Shown in pieces: positions 35,067 through 43,504 of a stretch of 64,000 nt of DNA; position 1 is the first letter of the stretch, and each line of letters opens with the position of its first letter. Both the position numbers and the translations under genes were made by a program. Source of the DNA: Stenotrophomonas sp. UBA2629 (GTDB taxonomy: Bacteria > Pseudomonadota > Gammaproteobacteria > Xanthomonadales > Xanthomonadaceae); assembly GCA_002359895.1 (NCBI GenBank), contig DEOB01000012.1:39080-103079 (forward strand). Direction: 5' to 3'. The notes below the pieces were generated by a model. That model was not told the DNA's origin, searched no databases, and saw only the letters and a program-made list of their open reading frames with translations.

Positions 35067-35317
35067 AGCGCGGTCTGCCAGCGGCCGTCCGTTTCCCTCA
35101 GGGATCGCCGGCGGTGCAGGACATCGGCTTTTCAGGCCTGTCCGCCCGCCCGCCCCCACTCCGACGCCAATCGTTACGCATTCCGACCAGCGCACCGCTC
35201 TGGTTGCATCCAGATCTTGCAGCGCGGTTTACGGGAACGCTCCGAGATCAGCGGGTCTTCAATGATCCGCAACGCATGCCCTATCGGGCGCGCGTTATTC
35301 ATGTTTCGGAGTACTCC

Positions 35318-36724
35318 ATGTCGTTTGAAAACCTGGGCCTTGCGCCCTTCCTGCTGCGTGCGCTCGCCGAGCAGGGCTACGAAAACCCGACCCCTATCCA
35401 GGAGCAGGCCATCCCGCTTGCACTGGCCGGTCACGACCTGCTGGCTGGCGCTCAGACCGGTACCGGCAAGACCGCCGCGTTCGGCCTGCCGTTGCTGCAG
35501 CACCTGGGCACCGCGCCGCAGAGCGTGGGCAATGGCCCGCGCAAGCCGCGTGCGCTGATCCTGGCACCGACCCGCGAGCTGGCCACCCAGGTGCATGACA
35601 GCCTGCGTGGATACAGCAAGTACCTGCGCATCCCCAGCGCCTGCATCTACGGCGGCGTCGGCATGGGCAACCAGCTGGACGTGCTGCGCCGTGGCGTGGA
35701 CCTGCTGGTGGCCTGCCCGGGCCGTTTGATCGACCACCTGGAGCGTCGCAGCGTCGACCTGTCCGGCGTGGAAATCCTGGTGCTGGACGAAGCCGACCGC
35801 ATGCTCGACATGGGCTTCCTGCCGTCGATCAACCGCATCCTGGCCAAGCTGCCGCGCCAGAACCGTCAGACGCTGCTGTTCTCGGCCACGTTCGAGGAAA
35901 GCATCAAGCAGCTGGCGCTGGAGTTCATGCGCGACCCGAAGCAGATCCAGGTCACGCCGAAGAACACCGTTGCCGAGACCATCACCCACCGCGTGCATCC
36001 GGTCGATGGCGCGCGCAAGCGCGAGCTGCTGTTGCACCTTCTGGCTGAAGACTCCCGCGTGCAGACGCTGGTGTTCGGCCGCACCAAGCACGGCTGCGAC
36101 AAGCTGGCGATGTTCCTGGAAAAGTCCGGCATCAAGACCGCTGCGATTCACGGCAACAAGAGCCAGGGCCAGCGTCTGCGTGCATTGGCTGACTTCAAGG
36201 CCGGCCGCGTGACCGTGCTGGTGGCCACCGATATCGCCGCGCGCGGCATTGATATCAACGAGCTGCCGAAGGTCATCAACTACGACCTGCCGATGGTGCC
36301 GGAAGACTACGTACACCGTATCGGCCGTACCGGCCGCAACGGCTCCACTGGTGAGGCTGTCTCGCTGGTGGCACAGGACGAAGCCAAGCTGCTGCGTCAG
36401 ATCGTGCGCCTGCTCGACCGCGACATGGACATCCGTGACGTGCCGGGCTTCGAGCCGCAGACCCCGATCCGCTGGGGCAACAGCGCGCCGGGCAAGGCCG
36501 AGCAGCCGGGCGGCCAGCGCGCGCCGCGCCGTGGCAACAACGCCGGTCACGCACCGCGCCGTTCGGGCAGCGATGCACCGCGTGGCGGCCGTGGTGGCCA
36601 GCAGAAGCCGGGCGGTCAGCGCAACGGCGGCAACAACAACGGCCAGCAGCGCCGCGACAGCCACCCGGGTGGTGGTCAGCGTCGTAGCGGTGGCGGCCGT
36701 GGTCAGGGCCGCACCAGCGCCTGA
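35318..36724 (+). CDS. rhlE: DEAD-box ATP-dependent RNA helicase
   Basis: A 468-residue helicase of the RhlE group, acting in ribosome assembly and RNA turnover. Motifs in order: F-x-x-LGLAPFLLRAL with Q motif PTPIQEQAIP, Walker A AQTGTGKT at 45-52, PTRELATQ, VLDEADRMLD, SAT, and the C-terminal VATDIAARGID and HRIGRTGRNG. After about residue 385 comes a basic tail rich in Gly, Arg, Gln and Asn that should bind RNA. The ATG at 35318 has CGGAG six bases upstream and starts the family sequence MSFENLGL. A strong terminator follows. Confidence 0.94.
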   Translation: MSFENLGLAPFLLRALAEQGYENPTPIQEQAIPLALAGHDLLAGAQTGTGKTAAFGLPLLQHLGTAPQSVGNGPRKPRALILAPTRELATQVHDSLRGYSKYLRIPSACIYGGVGMGNQLDVLRRGVDLLVACPGRLIDHLERRSVDLSGVEILVLDEADRMLDMGFLPSINRILAKLPRQNRQTLLFSATFEESIKQLALEFMRDPKQIQVTPKNTVAETITHRVHPVDGARKRELLLHLLAEDSRVQTLVFGRTKHGCDKLAMFLEKSGIKTAAIHGNKSQGQRLRALADFKAGRVTVLVATDIAARGIDINELPKVINYDLPMVPEDYVHRIGRTGRNGSTGEAVSLVAQDEAKLLRQIVRLLDRDMDIRDVPGFEPQTPIRWGNSAPGKAEQPGGQRAPRRGNNAGHAPRRSGSDAPRGGRGGQQKPGGQRNGGNNNGQQRRDSHPGGGQRRSGGGRGQGRTSA

Positions 36725-36755
36725 TTCCAGTTTTTTGCTGGGATGAGAAGCAAAG

Positions 36756-36785
36756 AAAGGCCGACGCAGTGCGTCGGCCTTTTTG
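36756..36785 (+). terminator. rho-independent terminator after rhlE
   Basis: A 13-base perfect stem (AAAGGCCGACGCA and complement) with a one-base spacer and five T residues, 32 bases after the rhlE stop. It isolates rhlE from queD. Confidence 0.9.
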
Positions 36786-36835
36786 TTGCCCGCCGGTCAG
36801 CCGCTTCGCGCCATGGGCGCCCTACAATTGCGCCC

Positions 36836-37192
36836 ATGGATATTTTCAAGGTTTTCACCCTCGAGGCCGCCCACCGGCTGCCCAACGTTCCGCCGGGCCA
36901 CAAGTGCTCGCGGCTGCATGGCCATTCGTTCCGGGTTGAGCTGAAAGTCAGCGGCGAGCCGGGCGAAGACACCGGTTGGATCATGGATTTCAGCGACCTC
37001 AAGGCCGCGTTCCAGCCGCTGTACGACCAGCTCGACCACAACTACCTCAACGACATCCCCGGTCTGGAAAACCCCACCAGCGAGCGTCTGGCGATGTGGA
37101 TCTGGGAACGGCTCAAGCCGACCCTGCCGCTGCTGAGCGAAGTGGTGGTGCACGAGACCTGCACCTCAGGCTGCAGCTACCGCGGCCCGTAA
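36836..37192 (+). CDS. queD: 6-carboxytetrahydropterin synthase
   Basis: A 118-residue PTPS-family enzyme making 6-carboxytetrahydropterin for queuosine. Zinc ligands are His13 (EAAHRL), His28 and His30 (RLHGHSF); the catalytic cysteine is Cys24 in GHKCSRLHGH. DFSDLK and LDHNYLND in the middle and the late HETCTSGCSY complete the pattern. The ATG at 36836 yields the usual QueD start MDIFKVFTLEAAHRL. It stands alone between the rhlE terminator and the phasin promoter. Confidence 0.95.
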   Translation: MDIFKVFTLEAAHRLPNVPPGHKCSRLHGHSFRVELKVSGEPGEDTGWIMDFSDLKAAFQPLYDQLDHNYLNDIPGLENPTSERLAMWIWERLKPTLPLLSEVVVHETCTSGCSYRGP

Positions 37193-37208
37193 AACTGCCG
37201 GGAAGGGC

Positions 37209-37236
37209 TTGCACCGCGCGTCAATCGCGCTATGCT
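37209..37236 (+). promoter_or_regulatory. sigma-70-like promoter of the phasin gene
   Basis: TTGCAC, 16-base spacer, TATGCT, about 30 bases before the ATG at 37268. It lies just after the queD stop. Confidence 0.5.
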
Positions 37237-37267
37237 GCAACGCAACAAAGGTGCTCCGGTATCCGCG

Positions 37268-37627
37268 ATGTCCGCCCAAGCCAACGATTTCAGCCGCTAT
37301 ACCCAACAGCTCGCCGCTGCGGCCAACCGCGCCAACCGGTTGACGTTGGAAAGCGCTGAAAGCCTGTTCGGCATGCAGCTGCGCACCCTGGAGCGGAACA
37401 CCAATGCCACCGCCGGCTTCTTCGGCGAACTGGCACAGCCCGGCGCGCAGGTGGACCTGCAGACCCTGCTGCCCAAAGGGCTGCAGGTGGCGCGCGACAA
37501 TTTTGAACGCCTGGCCTCGGCCAACCAGGAAGCCATCAGCCTGGGCCTGAAGACCGGCGAGGCGCTGGGCGAACTGGTAGGCCAGCCTTTTGCGGCAGCT
37601 GCCAAGGCCACCGGCACGACGCGTTGA
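37268..37627 (+). CDS. phasin-family protein
   Basis: A 119-residue helical protein of the phasin_2 type: FSRYTQQLAAAANRANRLTLE, then FGMQLRTLERNTNATAGFFGELA and a late FERLASANQEAISLGLKTGEALGEL. Phasins coat polyhydroxyalkanoate granules, but xanthomonads carry such proteins without an obvious PHA pathway, and no pha genes are visible here. The ATG at 37268 is used since a longer reading would start inside the predicted -10 region. A strong terminator follows. Confidence 0.8.
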   Translation: MSAQANDFSRYTQQLAAAANRANRLTLESAESLFGMQLRTLERNTNATAGFFGELAQPGAQVDLQTLLPKGLQVARDNFERLASANQEAISLGLKTGEALGELVGQPFAAAAKATGTTR

Positions 37628-37668
37628 CCTCATAAGCGACTTTGCGCGGTCCCTCCCCCGCGCAACCG

Positions 37669-37709
37669 GACCCGACAGCAACCCCCTCCCGCTGTCGGGT
37701 CTTTTTTTT
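37669..37709 (+). terminator. rho-independent terminator after the phasin gene
   Basis: An 11-base stem (GACCCGACAGC and complement), an 11-base loop and eight T residues. Confidence 0.92.
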
Positions 37710-37889
37710 GCCTGGATTTCGCTGAAGCCGCCATCGACAGGAAACAACGCCGTCATCGCCACGTGCCGCTGCAACCTTGTGCGGGCGCGCCACGCGCAGT
37801 GCAGCGGGGCTGCAGGGTCGAAGCAAAGCTTGCTGTACGACCGCCGGCTCTGGCAGATTCGGCGGCTTGCCAGCGGTTAGACTCTTACG

Positions 37890-38372
37890 ATGTTCAATGC
37901 CAATACGCTCACCGGCAGCAAGCCGGAACAGTACGCCCAGCTGCTGGCCCAAGCCCGTGCGCTGGTGCATGGCGAGGCCGACCGCATCGCCAATGCCGCC
38001 AATCTGTCGGCGCTGGTCTACCACGCGCTGCCGCAGCTCAACTGGGTGGGGTTTTACTTCTACGACGGTAAAGAGCTGGTGGTTGGCCCCTTCCAGGGCC
38101 TGCCGGCCTGCGTGCGCATTCCGTTGAGCAAGGGCGTGTGTGGGGCGGCTGCGAGCAGTGGTCAAACACAGCGCATTGAAGACGTGGATGCCTTCCCGGG
38201 GCACATTGCCTGCGATTCGGCGTCGCGCTCGGAACTGGTGGTGCCGTTGCTGCGTGAGGGTGAACTGATCGGCGTGTTCGATATCGACAGCCCGGTGATT
38301 GCGCGCTTTGATGCCGATGACCAGCTCGGCCTGGAAGCCATTGCCCAGGTGTTTGTCGAGGCGCTGCGTTGA
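37890..38372 (+). CDS. msrC: free methionine-(R)-sulfoxide reductase (GAF domain)
   Basis: A 160-residue stand-alone GAF protein of the fRMsr type, repairing free methionine-R-sulfoxide. The three catalytic/resolving cysteines are present: Cys74 (LPACVRIP), Cys84 (KGVCGAA) and Cys108 (IACDSASRSE), each ten residues earlier than in E. coli. ELIGVFDIDSP is the typical late strand. Its stop overlaps the start of the tfoX-like gene (TTGA). Confidence 0.92.
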   Translation: MFNANTLTGSKPEQYAQLLAQARALVHGEADRIANAANLSALVYHALPQLNWVGFYFYDGKELVVGPFQGLPACVRIPLSKGVCGAAASSGQTQRIEDVDAFPGHIACDSASRSELVVPLLREGELIGVFDIDSPVIARFDADDQLGLEAIAQVFVEALR

Positions 38373-38740
38373 GCACCACCAAGCTGCGCAACATCGGCCC
38401 CAAAAGTGCGGCGTGGCTGCGTCAGGTAGGGCTGCGTAGCGAGCAGGATCTGATTGACACCGGTGCGGTCGGCGCTTTCATGAAGGTGAAGCGCGCCGGG
38501 TTCAAGCCCAGCCTCAATCTGCTGTATTCGCTGGAAGGTGCATTGCTGGGCTGCCATTGGCAGGAGGTGCCGGAGGCACGCCGGCAACAGCTGGTGAGCG
38601 AGTACGAAACCGCCGTAGACGAACTGCCCGCCGCGCGTGGCGCGCAGGTGGCCGGGCCGGTGCATGAAACCCACATGCAGCGGGAAGATGCGGAAGAAGC
38701 CTCCGATGAAACCGATGAGATCGGCTTCAACGACAACTGA
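38369..38740 (+). CDS. TfoX C-terminal domain protein
   Basis: A 123-residue protein whose first 80 residues match the TfoX C-terminal domain: LRNIGPKSAAWLRQVGLRSEQDLIDTGAVGAF and LNLLYSLEGALLGCHW, a helix-hairpin-helix-like fold. The last 40 residues are acidic and probably disordered. It starts with TTG overlapping the msrC stop, so it is translationally coupled. TfoX/Sxy proteins help activate competence genes; stand-alone C-terminal domains lack a proven role. Confidence 0.85.
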   Translation: MSTTKLRNIGPKSAAWLRQVGLRSEQDLIDTGAVGAFMKVKRAGFKPSLNLLYSLEGALLGCHWQEVPEARRQQLVSEYETAVDELPAARGAQVAGPVHETHMQREDAEEASDETDEIGFNDN

Positions 38741-38761
38741 GTTCAGCGCAGAAGGCCGGCC

Positions 38762-39493
38762 TCAGCCGATGCCGGCCAACAACACCAGCGCCAACAGCAA
38801 CATCGTCTCGGTCGCCTCGACACTGGCCCCCAGGCAATCGCCTGAAATGCCACCGAGCCTGCGCTGCCAGTACACGGCAACCAGCGGCACCACCAGCAGC
38901 GCCACCAACAACGGCCACGCCATGAAGGCGGTGATCACCGTCAACAGCGCCGCCCACAACCACATCGAACGCAGGCTCAACTGCCACGAAAAACGCTCGG
39001 CCATGCCCGCGCCATGCAGCGACGGCAGCAACCGGCTCCACCACAACGTGCCCCAGCGCGCCCACGCGGGAATCAGCACGATGCCGTACCAGAGCGGGCT
39101 CACCGCCAACTCGGTGAGCAGCACGAATTTCAGCAGCAGCTGCATGACCAGCGTGACCACGCCGAACACACCCATGTGCGGATCTTTGAGCACTTCCAGA
39201 AAGCGCTGCGGGTCCCGATGGGCCGCGCCAAAAGCATCGGCCACATCGCCCAGACCATCCAGGTGCAGCGCGCCGGTCACCCACACCCACACCAGCAGGG
39301 CCATCACACCGGCCAACCACGGGCGGTCACCCAAGATGTACAGCGGCAGTGCCAACAACACCCCGATGAGGGCGCCGACCAACGGGTAATACACCGCCGA
39401 GTGGGTGAGGTCTTCCTGGCGGAAGTCCCTTACCTGCGGCGTCGGCAGGCGGGTCAGAAACTGGATGGCGAGAATCAGCCGCCGCGCGATCAT
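38762..39493 (-). CDS. cobS: adenosylcobinamide-GDP ribazoletransferase
   Basis: A membrane enzyme (243 residues, several hydrophobic segments) that joins adenosylcobinamide-GDP to alpha-ribazole. The signatures LTRLPTP near residue 14 and the acidic GALHLDGLGDVADAFGA near 78 are clear, as is GDCLGA near the end. ATG at 39493 overlaps the cobC stop (ATGA). It is last of the minus-strand cobT-cobC-cobS operon, which completes the lower ligand of B12; it is convergent with the tfoX-like gene 21 bases away. Confidence 0.94.
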   Translation of the reverse strand: MIARRLILAIQFLTRLPTPQVRDFRQEDLTHSAVYYPLVGALIGVLLALPLYILGDRPWLAGVMALLVWVWVTGALHLDGLGDVADAFGAAHRDPQRFLEVLKDPHMGVFGVVTLVMQLLLKFVLLTELAVSPLWYGIVLIPAWARWGTLWWSRLLPSLHGAGMAERFSWQLSLRSMWLWAALLTVITAFMAWPLLVALLVVPLVAVYWQRRLGGISGDCLGASVEATETMLLLALVLLAGIG

Positions 39494-40077
39494 GGTTGTC
39501 GAAGCTCCAGTAGTTCGCCCCACAAACGCCCGTCTTCGCCACGCTCCACGCGCAGCCGCACACGGGTGCCGTAATCAATGCGCACCGCCCACAACATCGG
39601 CAACGGTATACCGCAGATGCGCGAGATGGCCAGCCGCAGCACACCGGCATGGCTGACCACCAACACCGGCAGGCCATCGCCGTCGTCTTCGTCCACCAGC
39701 CGATGCAGCTGTTCTTCAACGCGTGCTTGAAACTGCTGCCAGGATTCGCCGTTGGGCGGCGCCATGTCGTGCGGTTCTTCGTAGAGCGCGGCCAACTGCT
39801 CGGCGGGCAGTTCGTCGAAATGCAGGCCGTCCCAGTCGCCGAAATCCAGCTCGGCCCAATCCGGATGGATCTCGCAGAACTGGTTGCTGCCAGCCACCAA
39901 CGCATGCGCGGTATCCAGTGCACGGCGGCGCGGCGAGCTGATCACCCGGCTCCAACCGATGCCGGCGTGGCAGCGGTACAGCGCGTCCATTGCACCGTCG
40001 ATCAACGGCGGATCGGTGCGGCCATCCAGGTGGCCTTGGCGGCCGGTGGAGGCATGGCGCATCAGATCCAGAATCAT
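39490..40077 (-). CDS. cobC: alpha-ribazole phosphatase (histidine phosphatase family)
   Basis: A 195-residue phosphoglycerate-mutase-like phosphatase. The catalytic histidine is in LMRHAST at residues 5-11, the acid is in AELDFGDWDG, and the second histidine is in LVVSHAGVLR. By context it removes phosphate from alpha-ribazole phosphate between the CobT and CobS steps. Its start overlaps the cobT stop and its stop overlaps the cobS start, each as ATGA. A longer frame upstream within cobT has no family sequence. Confidence 0.88.
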   Translation of the reverse strand: MILDLMRHASTGRQGHLDGRTDPPLIDGAMDALYRCHAGIGWSRVISSPRRRALDTAHALVAGSNQFCEIHPDWAELDFGDWDGLHFDELPAEQLAALYEEPHDMAPPNGESWQQFQARVEEQLHRLVDEDDGDGLPVLVVSHAGVLRLAISRICGIPLPMLWAVRIDYGTRVRLRVERGEDGRLWGELLELRQP

Positions 40078-41144
40078 TGCAGGCCACCGCGATCGGCGAC
40101 GGAGGCTTCGGCAAACGTCGCCATGCGGTTGTGCAACGCGCAGGCCATGCGTACCAGAGGCAATGCCAGTGCCGCGCCGGAGCCTTCGCCCAGTCGCAGG
40201 TCCAGCGACAACAGCGGCTGCGCCTGCAACGCGTCCAACAGACGGATATGGCCGCGCTCGGCCGATTGATGCGAGAACAACAACCACGGGCGCACGCCGG
40301 GATTGATGTGCACAGCGGCCAAGGCGGCGGCGGTGACGATGAAGCCATCCACCAGCACCGGCACCTTGCGCTGCGCGGCGGCGATCATCGCAGCGCTAAT
40401 CGCGGCGATTTCCAGGCCGCCTACGCGCTGCAGTGCTTCGTAACCGGGCGATGCGGCGTTGTTGATCGCCTCACCCTGCAGATTCAAAGCACGGGCAATG
40501 ATGTTTTTCTTCTGCACCATGCGCACGGCATCCAGGCCGGTGCCGGCACCCACCAGTTCGTCCAACGGCAACGGACCCAGCACCGCAGCGAGCGCGCTGG
40601 CAGCGGTGGTGTTGCCGATACCCATTTCGCCCAACACCAACAGCTGCGCACCATCAGCGCAGGCCGTGTCCACGGCGCGACGACCCGCTGCGAACACCGC
40701 CTCCAGATCATCGGCGGACATTGCCGGGCCGGTGCTGAAGTCGTCGGTACCCAAACGGGTTTTGTCCGTGACCACGCCGGTGATGGGCGCGGCGGCGCGG
40801 CTGCCCACATCCCAGACATGCAACGGCAGGGCCAGCTCGCGCGCCAGTACGGCGATGGCCGCACCACCGCCGGCAAAATTGCGCAGCATCTGCACGGTGA
40901 CTTCGGGCGGATACGCCGACACCCCTTGCGCGGCCACGCCATGGTCGGCGGCAAACACCAGCACCGGCACCTGCTGTGCCTGCGGCGCATCCACGCCCTG
41001 CAGTGCGGCCAGCTCGATGGCCAGCGTTTCCAGCCGGCCCAATGCTCCCTCGGGCTTGGTCAACTGGCGTTGGCGGGCGATGGCACGCTGGCGGTGTTCC
41101 TGCGAAGGCAGCCCGCAGGCCTGCTCGAACCATGTTTCTGTCAC
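40074..41144 (-). CDS. cobT: nicotinate-nucleotide-dimethylbenzimidazole phosphoribosyltransferase
   Basis: A 356-residue enzyme that makes alpha-ribazole phosphate from dimethylbenzimidazole. The sequence LTKPEGALGRLE near residue 30, the catalytic FAADHGVAAQGVSAYPPEVT, EMGIGNTTAASAL and GEGSGAALALPLVRMA are all typical. The start is uncertain: GTG at 41144 gives a length close to E. coli CobT, while ATG at 41177 adds 11 residues; neither has a strong ribosome site. It is the first gene of cobTCS and diverges from the riboswitch-controlled btuB. Confidence 0.93.
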   Translation of the reverse strand: MTETWFEQACGLPSQEHRQRAIARQRQLTKPEGALGRLETLAIELAALQGVDAPQAQQVPVLVFAADHGVAAQGVSAYPPEVTVQMLRNFAGGGAAIAVLARELALPLHVWDVGSRAAAPITGVVTDKTRLGTDDFSTGPAMSADDLEAVFAAGRRAVDTACADGAQLLVLGEMGIGNTTAASALAAVLGPLPLDELVGAGTGLDAVRMVQKKNIIARALNLQGEAINNAASPGYEALQRVGGLEIAAISAAMIAAAQRKVPVLVDGFIVTAAALAAVHINPGVRPWLLFSHQSAERGHIRLLDALQAQPLLSLDLRLGEGSGAALALPLVRMACALHNRMATFAEASVADRGGLQ

Positions 41145-41254
41145 GACTGTTCCAAATACTGCGACTGCGGCACGCATTCTAGCTGGCACGGCCGTATTTG
41201 CCGCCCATTCGGACAGGGCCCGGAGCGATGGCATAGAATGCGCGCACTTTCGGG

Positions 41255-41465
41255 TGACCGTCCGGCATGCGCCGGCCGGTTGAAACGGGAAGCCGGTGCC
41301 GCGCACTGCTGGACTTCAGCAGCACGCCATTCCGGCGCTGCCCCCGCAACGGTAAGCAGGACAAGGCCAGGCAACACCGCCACTGTGCAAGGCACGGGAA
41401 GGCGCCTGACCGGAAGCAGCCACGCTGCTTCGCCTGCGAGTCCGGAGACCGGCCCGAAAGCCGAC
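41255..41465 (+). ncRNA. cobalamin riboswitch upstream of btuB
   Basis: An adenosylcobalamin-sensing leader. Visible conserved parts in order: TTGAAACGGGAAGCCGGTG near 41280, the core GCGCTGCCCCCGCAACGGTAAGC near 41335 (the B12 box with CCCGCAACGG), CCACTG and GGGAAGGCGCC near 41380-41405, and GCGAGTCCGGAGACCGGCC near 41437. A TAGAAT at 41234 may be the -10 element. When the ligand binds it should shut off btuB. The remainder of the 442-base gap carries no gene. Confidence 0.95.
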
Positions 41466-41586
41466 TGGTTGCGATGCGGAGGGCATGGCGGCGGCTGTGG
41501 CGCCGTGTGCGCGACCTCCGTCACTTCCCTCCCATGGCAGCCCAACCCATCCGCCTGCGCGGGAGCGCGCAGGTCCAGGAGCTTCC

Positions 41587-43449
41587 ATGAAACTGCATTA
41601 CCAAACCCTTTCCCTCGCTTTGGCGCTGGCACTGCCGGCCGTTGCGGCTGCGCAGTCCAACACCACCGATCTGGATGACGTCACCGTCACCGCCACCCGT
41701 ACCCCGGTTGCCCTCAAGGACAGCGTGGTGCCGGTGCAGCTGATCGACCGCGACCAGATTGACCGCAGCCAGGCCAACACCGTGCTGGAACTGCTGCGTG
41801 GCCGCGCGGGCCTGGATTTCGTCAACCAGGGCGGCACCGGCAAGATCACCTCGCTGTTCCTGCGTGGCACCAACTCCAACCAGGTGCTGGTGCTGGTGGA
41901 CGGCGTGCGCATGGGCTCGGCAACCACCGGCATGGCCGCACTGCAGGACCTGCCGGTTGACCAGATCGAGCGTGTGGAAATCGTGCGTGGCCCGCGTTCG
42001 AGCCTGTATGGCTCCGAAGCCATCGGCGGCGTGATCCAGATCTTCACCCGTACCGCCGGCAAGGGCCTGCAGCAGAACCTGTCGCTGACCGCAGGCAGCA
42101 ACAACCTGCGCCAGGCCAGCGCTGGCTTCAGCAACCGGGGTGAGCGTGGTTGGGTTTCGGCCCAAGGCGGCTACCAGAAGACCGACGGCATCAACGCCTG
42201 CCGTGGCACCGCCGCTGGCTGGGGCGCGGGCTGCTTTGCCGATGAGCCCGACCGCGATGGCTACCGCAACACCTCCATCAACGTGCGCGCCGGCTATGCG
42301 CTGACCGACACGCTGAGCCTGGAAGGCCACGTGCTCAATGCCGACAGCTTCAACGAATACGACGGCAGCATCTTTGGCGGCAACGAAGCCGACAACCGCC
42401 AGCAGGTGTACGGCGGCAAGCTGGCATGGGCCGCAACCGATGCGTTCCAGTTGACGGCGCAGGTTGGCCGCAACCGCGACCAGGCCGACAACTACTTTGC
42501 AGCCGGCGGCAACCGCACCTTCGCCAGCAACTTCGATACCCGCCGTGACACCGCCAGCGTGCAGGGCGACATCCAGCTCGCCGAAGGCCAGCAGCTGACC
42601 GCCGGTGCCGATTGGCAGAACGACAAGATCACCAGCTCCACCGCGTTCGACGTCAAGGACCGCGACAACACCGGCGTGTTTGTCGAGTACCAGGGCCAGT
42701 TCGGCGCGCACTCGCTGCAGGCCAGCGTGCGCAATGACGACAACGAGCAGTTCGGCAACCACACCACCGGAAGCCTGGGTTACGGCTTTGCCTTCGGCAA
42801 TGGTTTCCGCCTGACCGCCAGCGCCGGCACCGGCTTCAAGGCACCGACCTTCAACGACCTGTACTACCCGGGCTTCAGCAACCCGAATCTGAAGCCGGAA
42901 GAATCCAAGAGCCTGAACCTTGGCATCGCGCAGTACGCCGACAACTGGAACTGGACCTTCAACGCCTACGAAACCCGCATCGATCAGCTGATCGGCTATG
43001 ACAGCAACTTCGATCTGGTCAACGTGGCCGAAGCCCGCATCCGTGGCGCCGAGCTGACCGGCTTCCTGTCGCTGGCCGGCTTCGACATCAACGCCCAGGC
43101 CAGCTTCACCGACCCGCGCGACCACACCTCCGGCGCGGCCACCTACGACAACCTGCTGGCTCGCCGTGCGCGCACCAGCGGCCGCGTGGACGTGGACAAG
43201 AGCTTCGGTCCGCTGCGCTTGGGCGTGACCGCCGCAGGCAACGGCCATCGTTTCGACAACGCGGCCAACAACGTGCGTCTGGCCGGCTACGGCACCATGG
43301 ATGTGCGCGTGGAGTACGCCATCAACGATGCATGGAGCCTGCAGGCCAAGGCCGCCAACGTGTTTGACCGTGAGTACGAAACCGTTGCCTGGTACAACCA
43401 GCCGGGCCGCGAGTATCAGCTGACCCTGCGTTACCGCTCGGCCAACTGA
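41587..43449 (+). CDS. btuB: TonB-dependent vitamin B12 receptor
   Basis: An outer-membrane beta-barrel (620 residues) that imports cobalamin. A signal peptide ends at AVAAAQ, the TonB box is DDVTVTA near residue 29, the plug domain has LRGRAGLDFVNQGG, LRGTNSNQVLVLVDGVRMG and IERVEIVRGPRSSLYGSEAIGG, and the barrel ends in the aromatic-rich YQLTLRY motif. The cobalamin riboswitch directly upstream confirms the substrate. A terminator follows. The convergent ABC transporter genes are of a different, haem-like type and probably not its partner. Confidence 0.95.
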   Translation: MKLHYQTLSLALALALPAVAAAQSNTTDLDDVTVTATRTPVALKDSVVPVQLIDRDQIDRSQANTVLELLRGRAGLDFVNQGGTGKITSLFLRGTNSNQVLVLVDGVRMGSATTGMAALQDLPVDQIERVEIVRGPRSSLYGSEAIGGVIQIFTRTAGKGLQQNLSLTAGSNNLRQASAGFSNRGERGWVSAQGGYQKTDGINACRGTAAGWGAGCFADEPDRDGYRNTSINVRAGYALTDTLSLEGHVLNADSFNEYDGSIFGGNEADNRQQVYGGKLAWAATDAFQLTAQVGRNRDQADNYFAAGGNRTFASNFDTRRDTASVQGDIQLAEGQQLTAGADWQNDKITSSTAFDVKDRDNTGVFVEYQGQFGAHSLQASVRNDDNEQFGNHTTGSLGYGFAFGNGFRLTASAGTGFKAPTFNDLYYPGFSNPNLKPEESKSLNLGIAQYADNWNWTFNAYETRIDQLIGYDSNFDLVNVAEARIRGAELTGFLSLAGFDINAQASFTDPRDHTSGAATYDNLLARRARTSGRVDVDKSFGPLRLGVTAAGNGHRFDNAANNVRLAGYGTMDVRVEYAINDAWSLQAKAANVFDREYETVAWYNQPGREYQLTLRYRSAN

Positions 43450-43473
43450 GCGTCACCGGCTGAGTAAGAAAGC

Positions 43474-43504
43474 AAAGCCCCGGCCGCAATGCCGGGGCTT
43501 TTTC
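43474..43504. terminator. terminator between btuB and hmuV-like gene
   Basis: An 11-base stem (AAAGCCCCGGC and complement) with six-base loop and T-run on the plus strand and A-run on the other side; serves btuB and can also act on the convergent operon whose stop lies at its edge. Confidence 0.85.

Noticed and set aside
41521..43248. Long minus-strand open frame opposite btuB
   Set aside because: No motifs, and btuB with signal peptide, TonB box and riboswitch is unambiguous.
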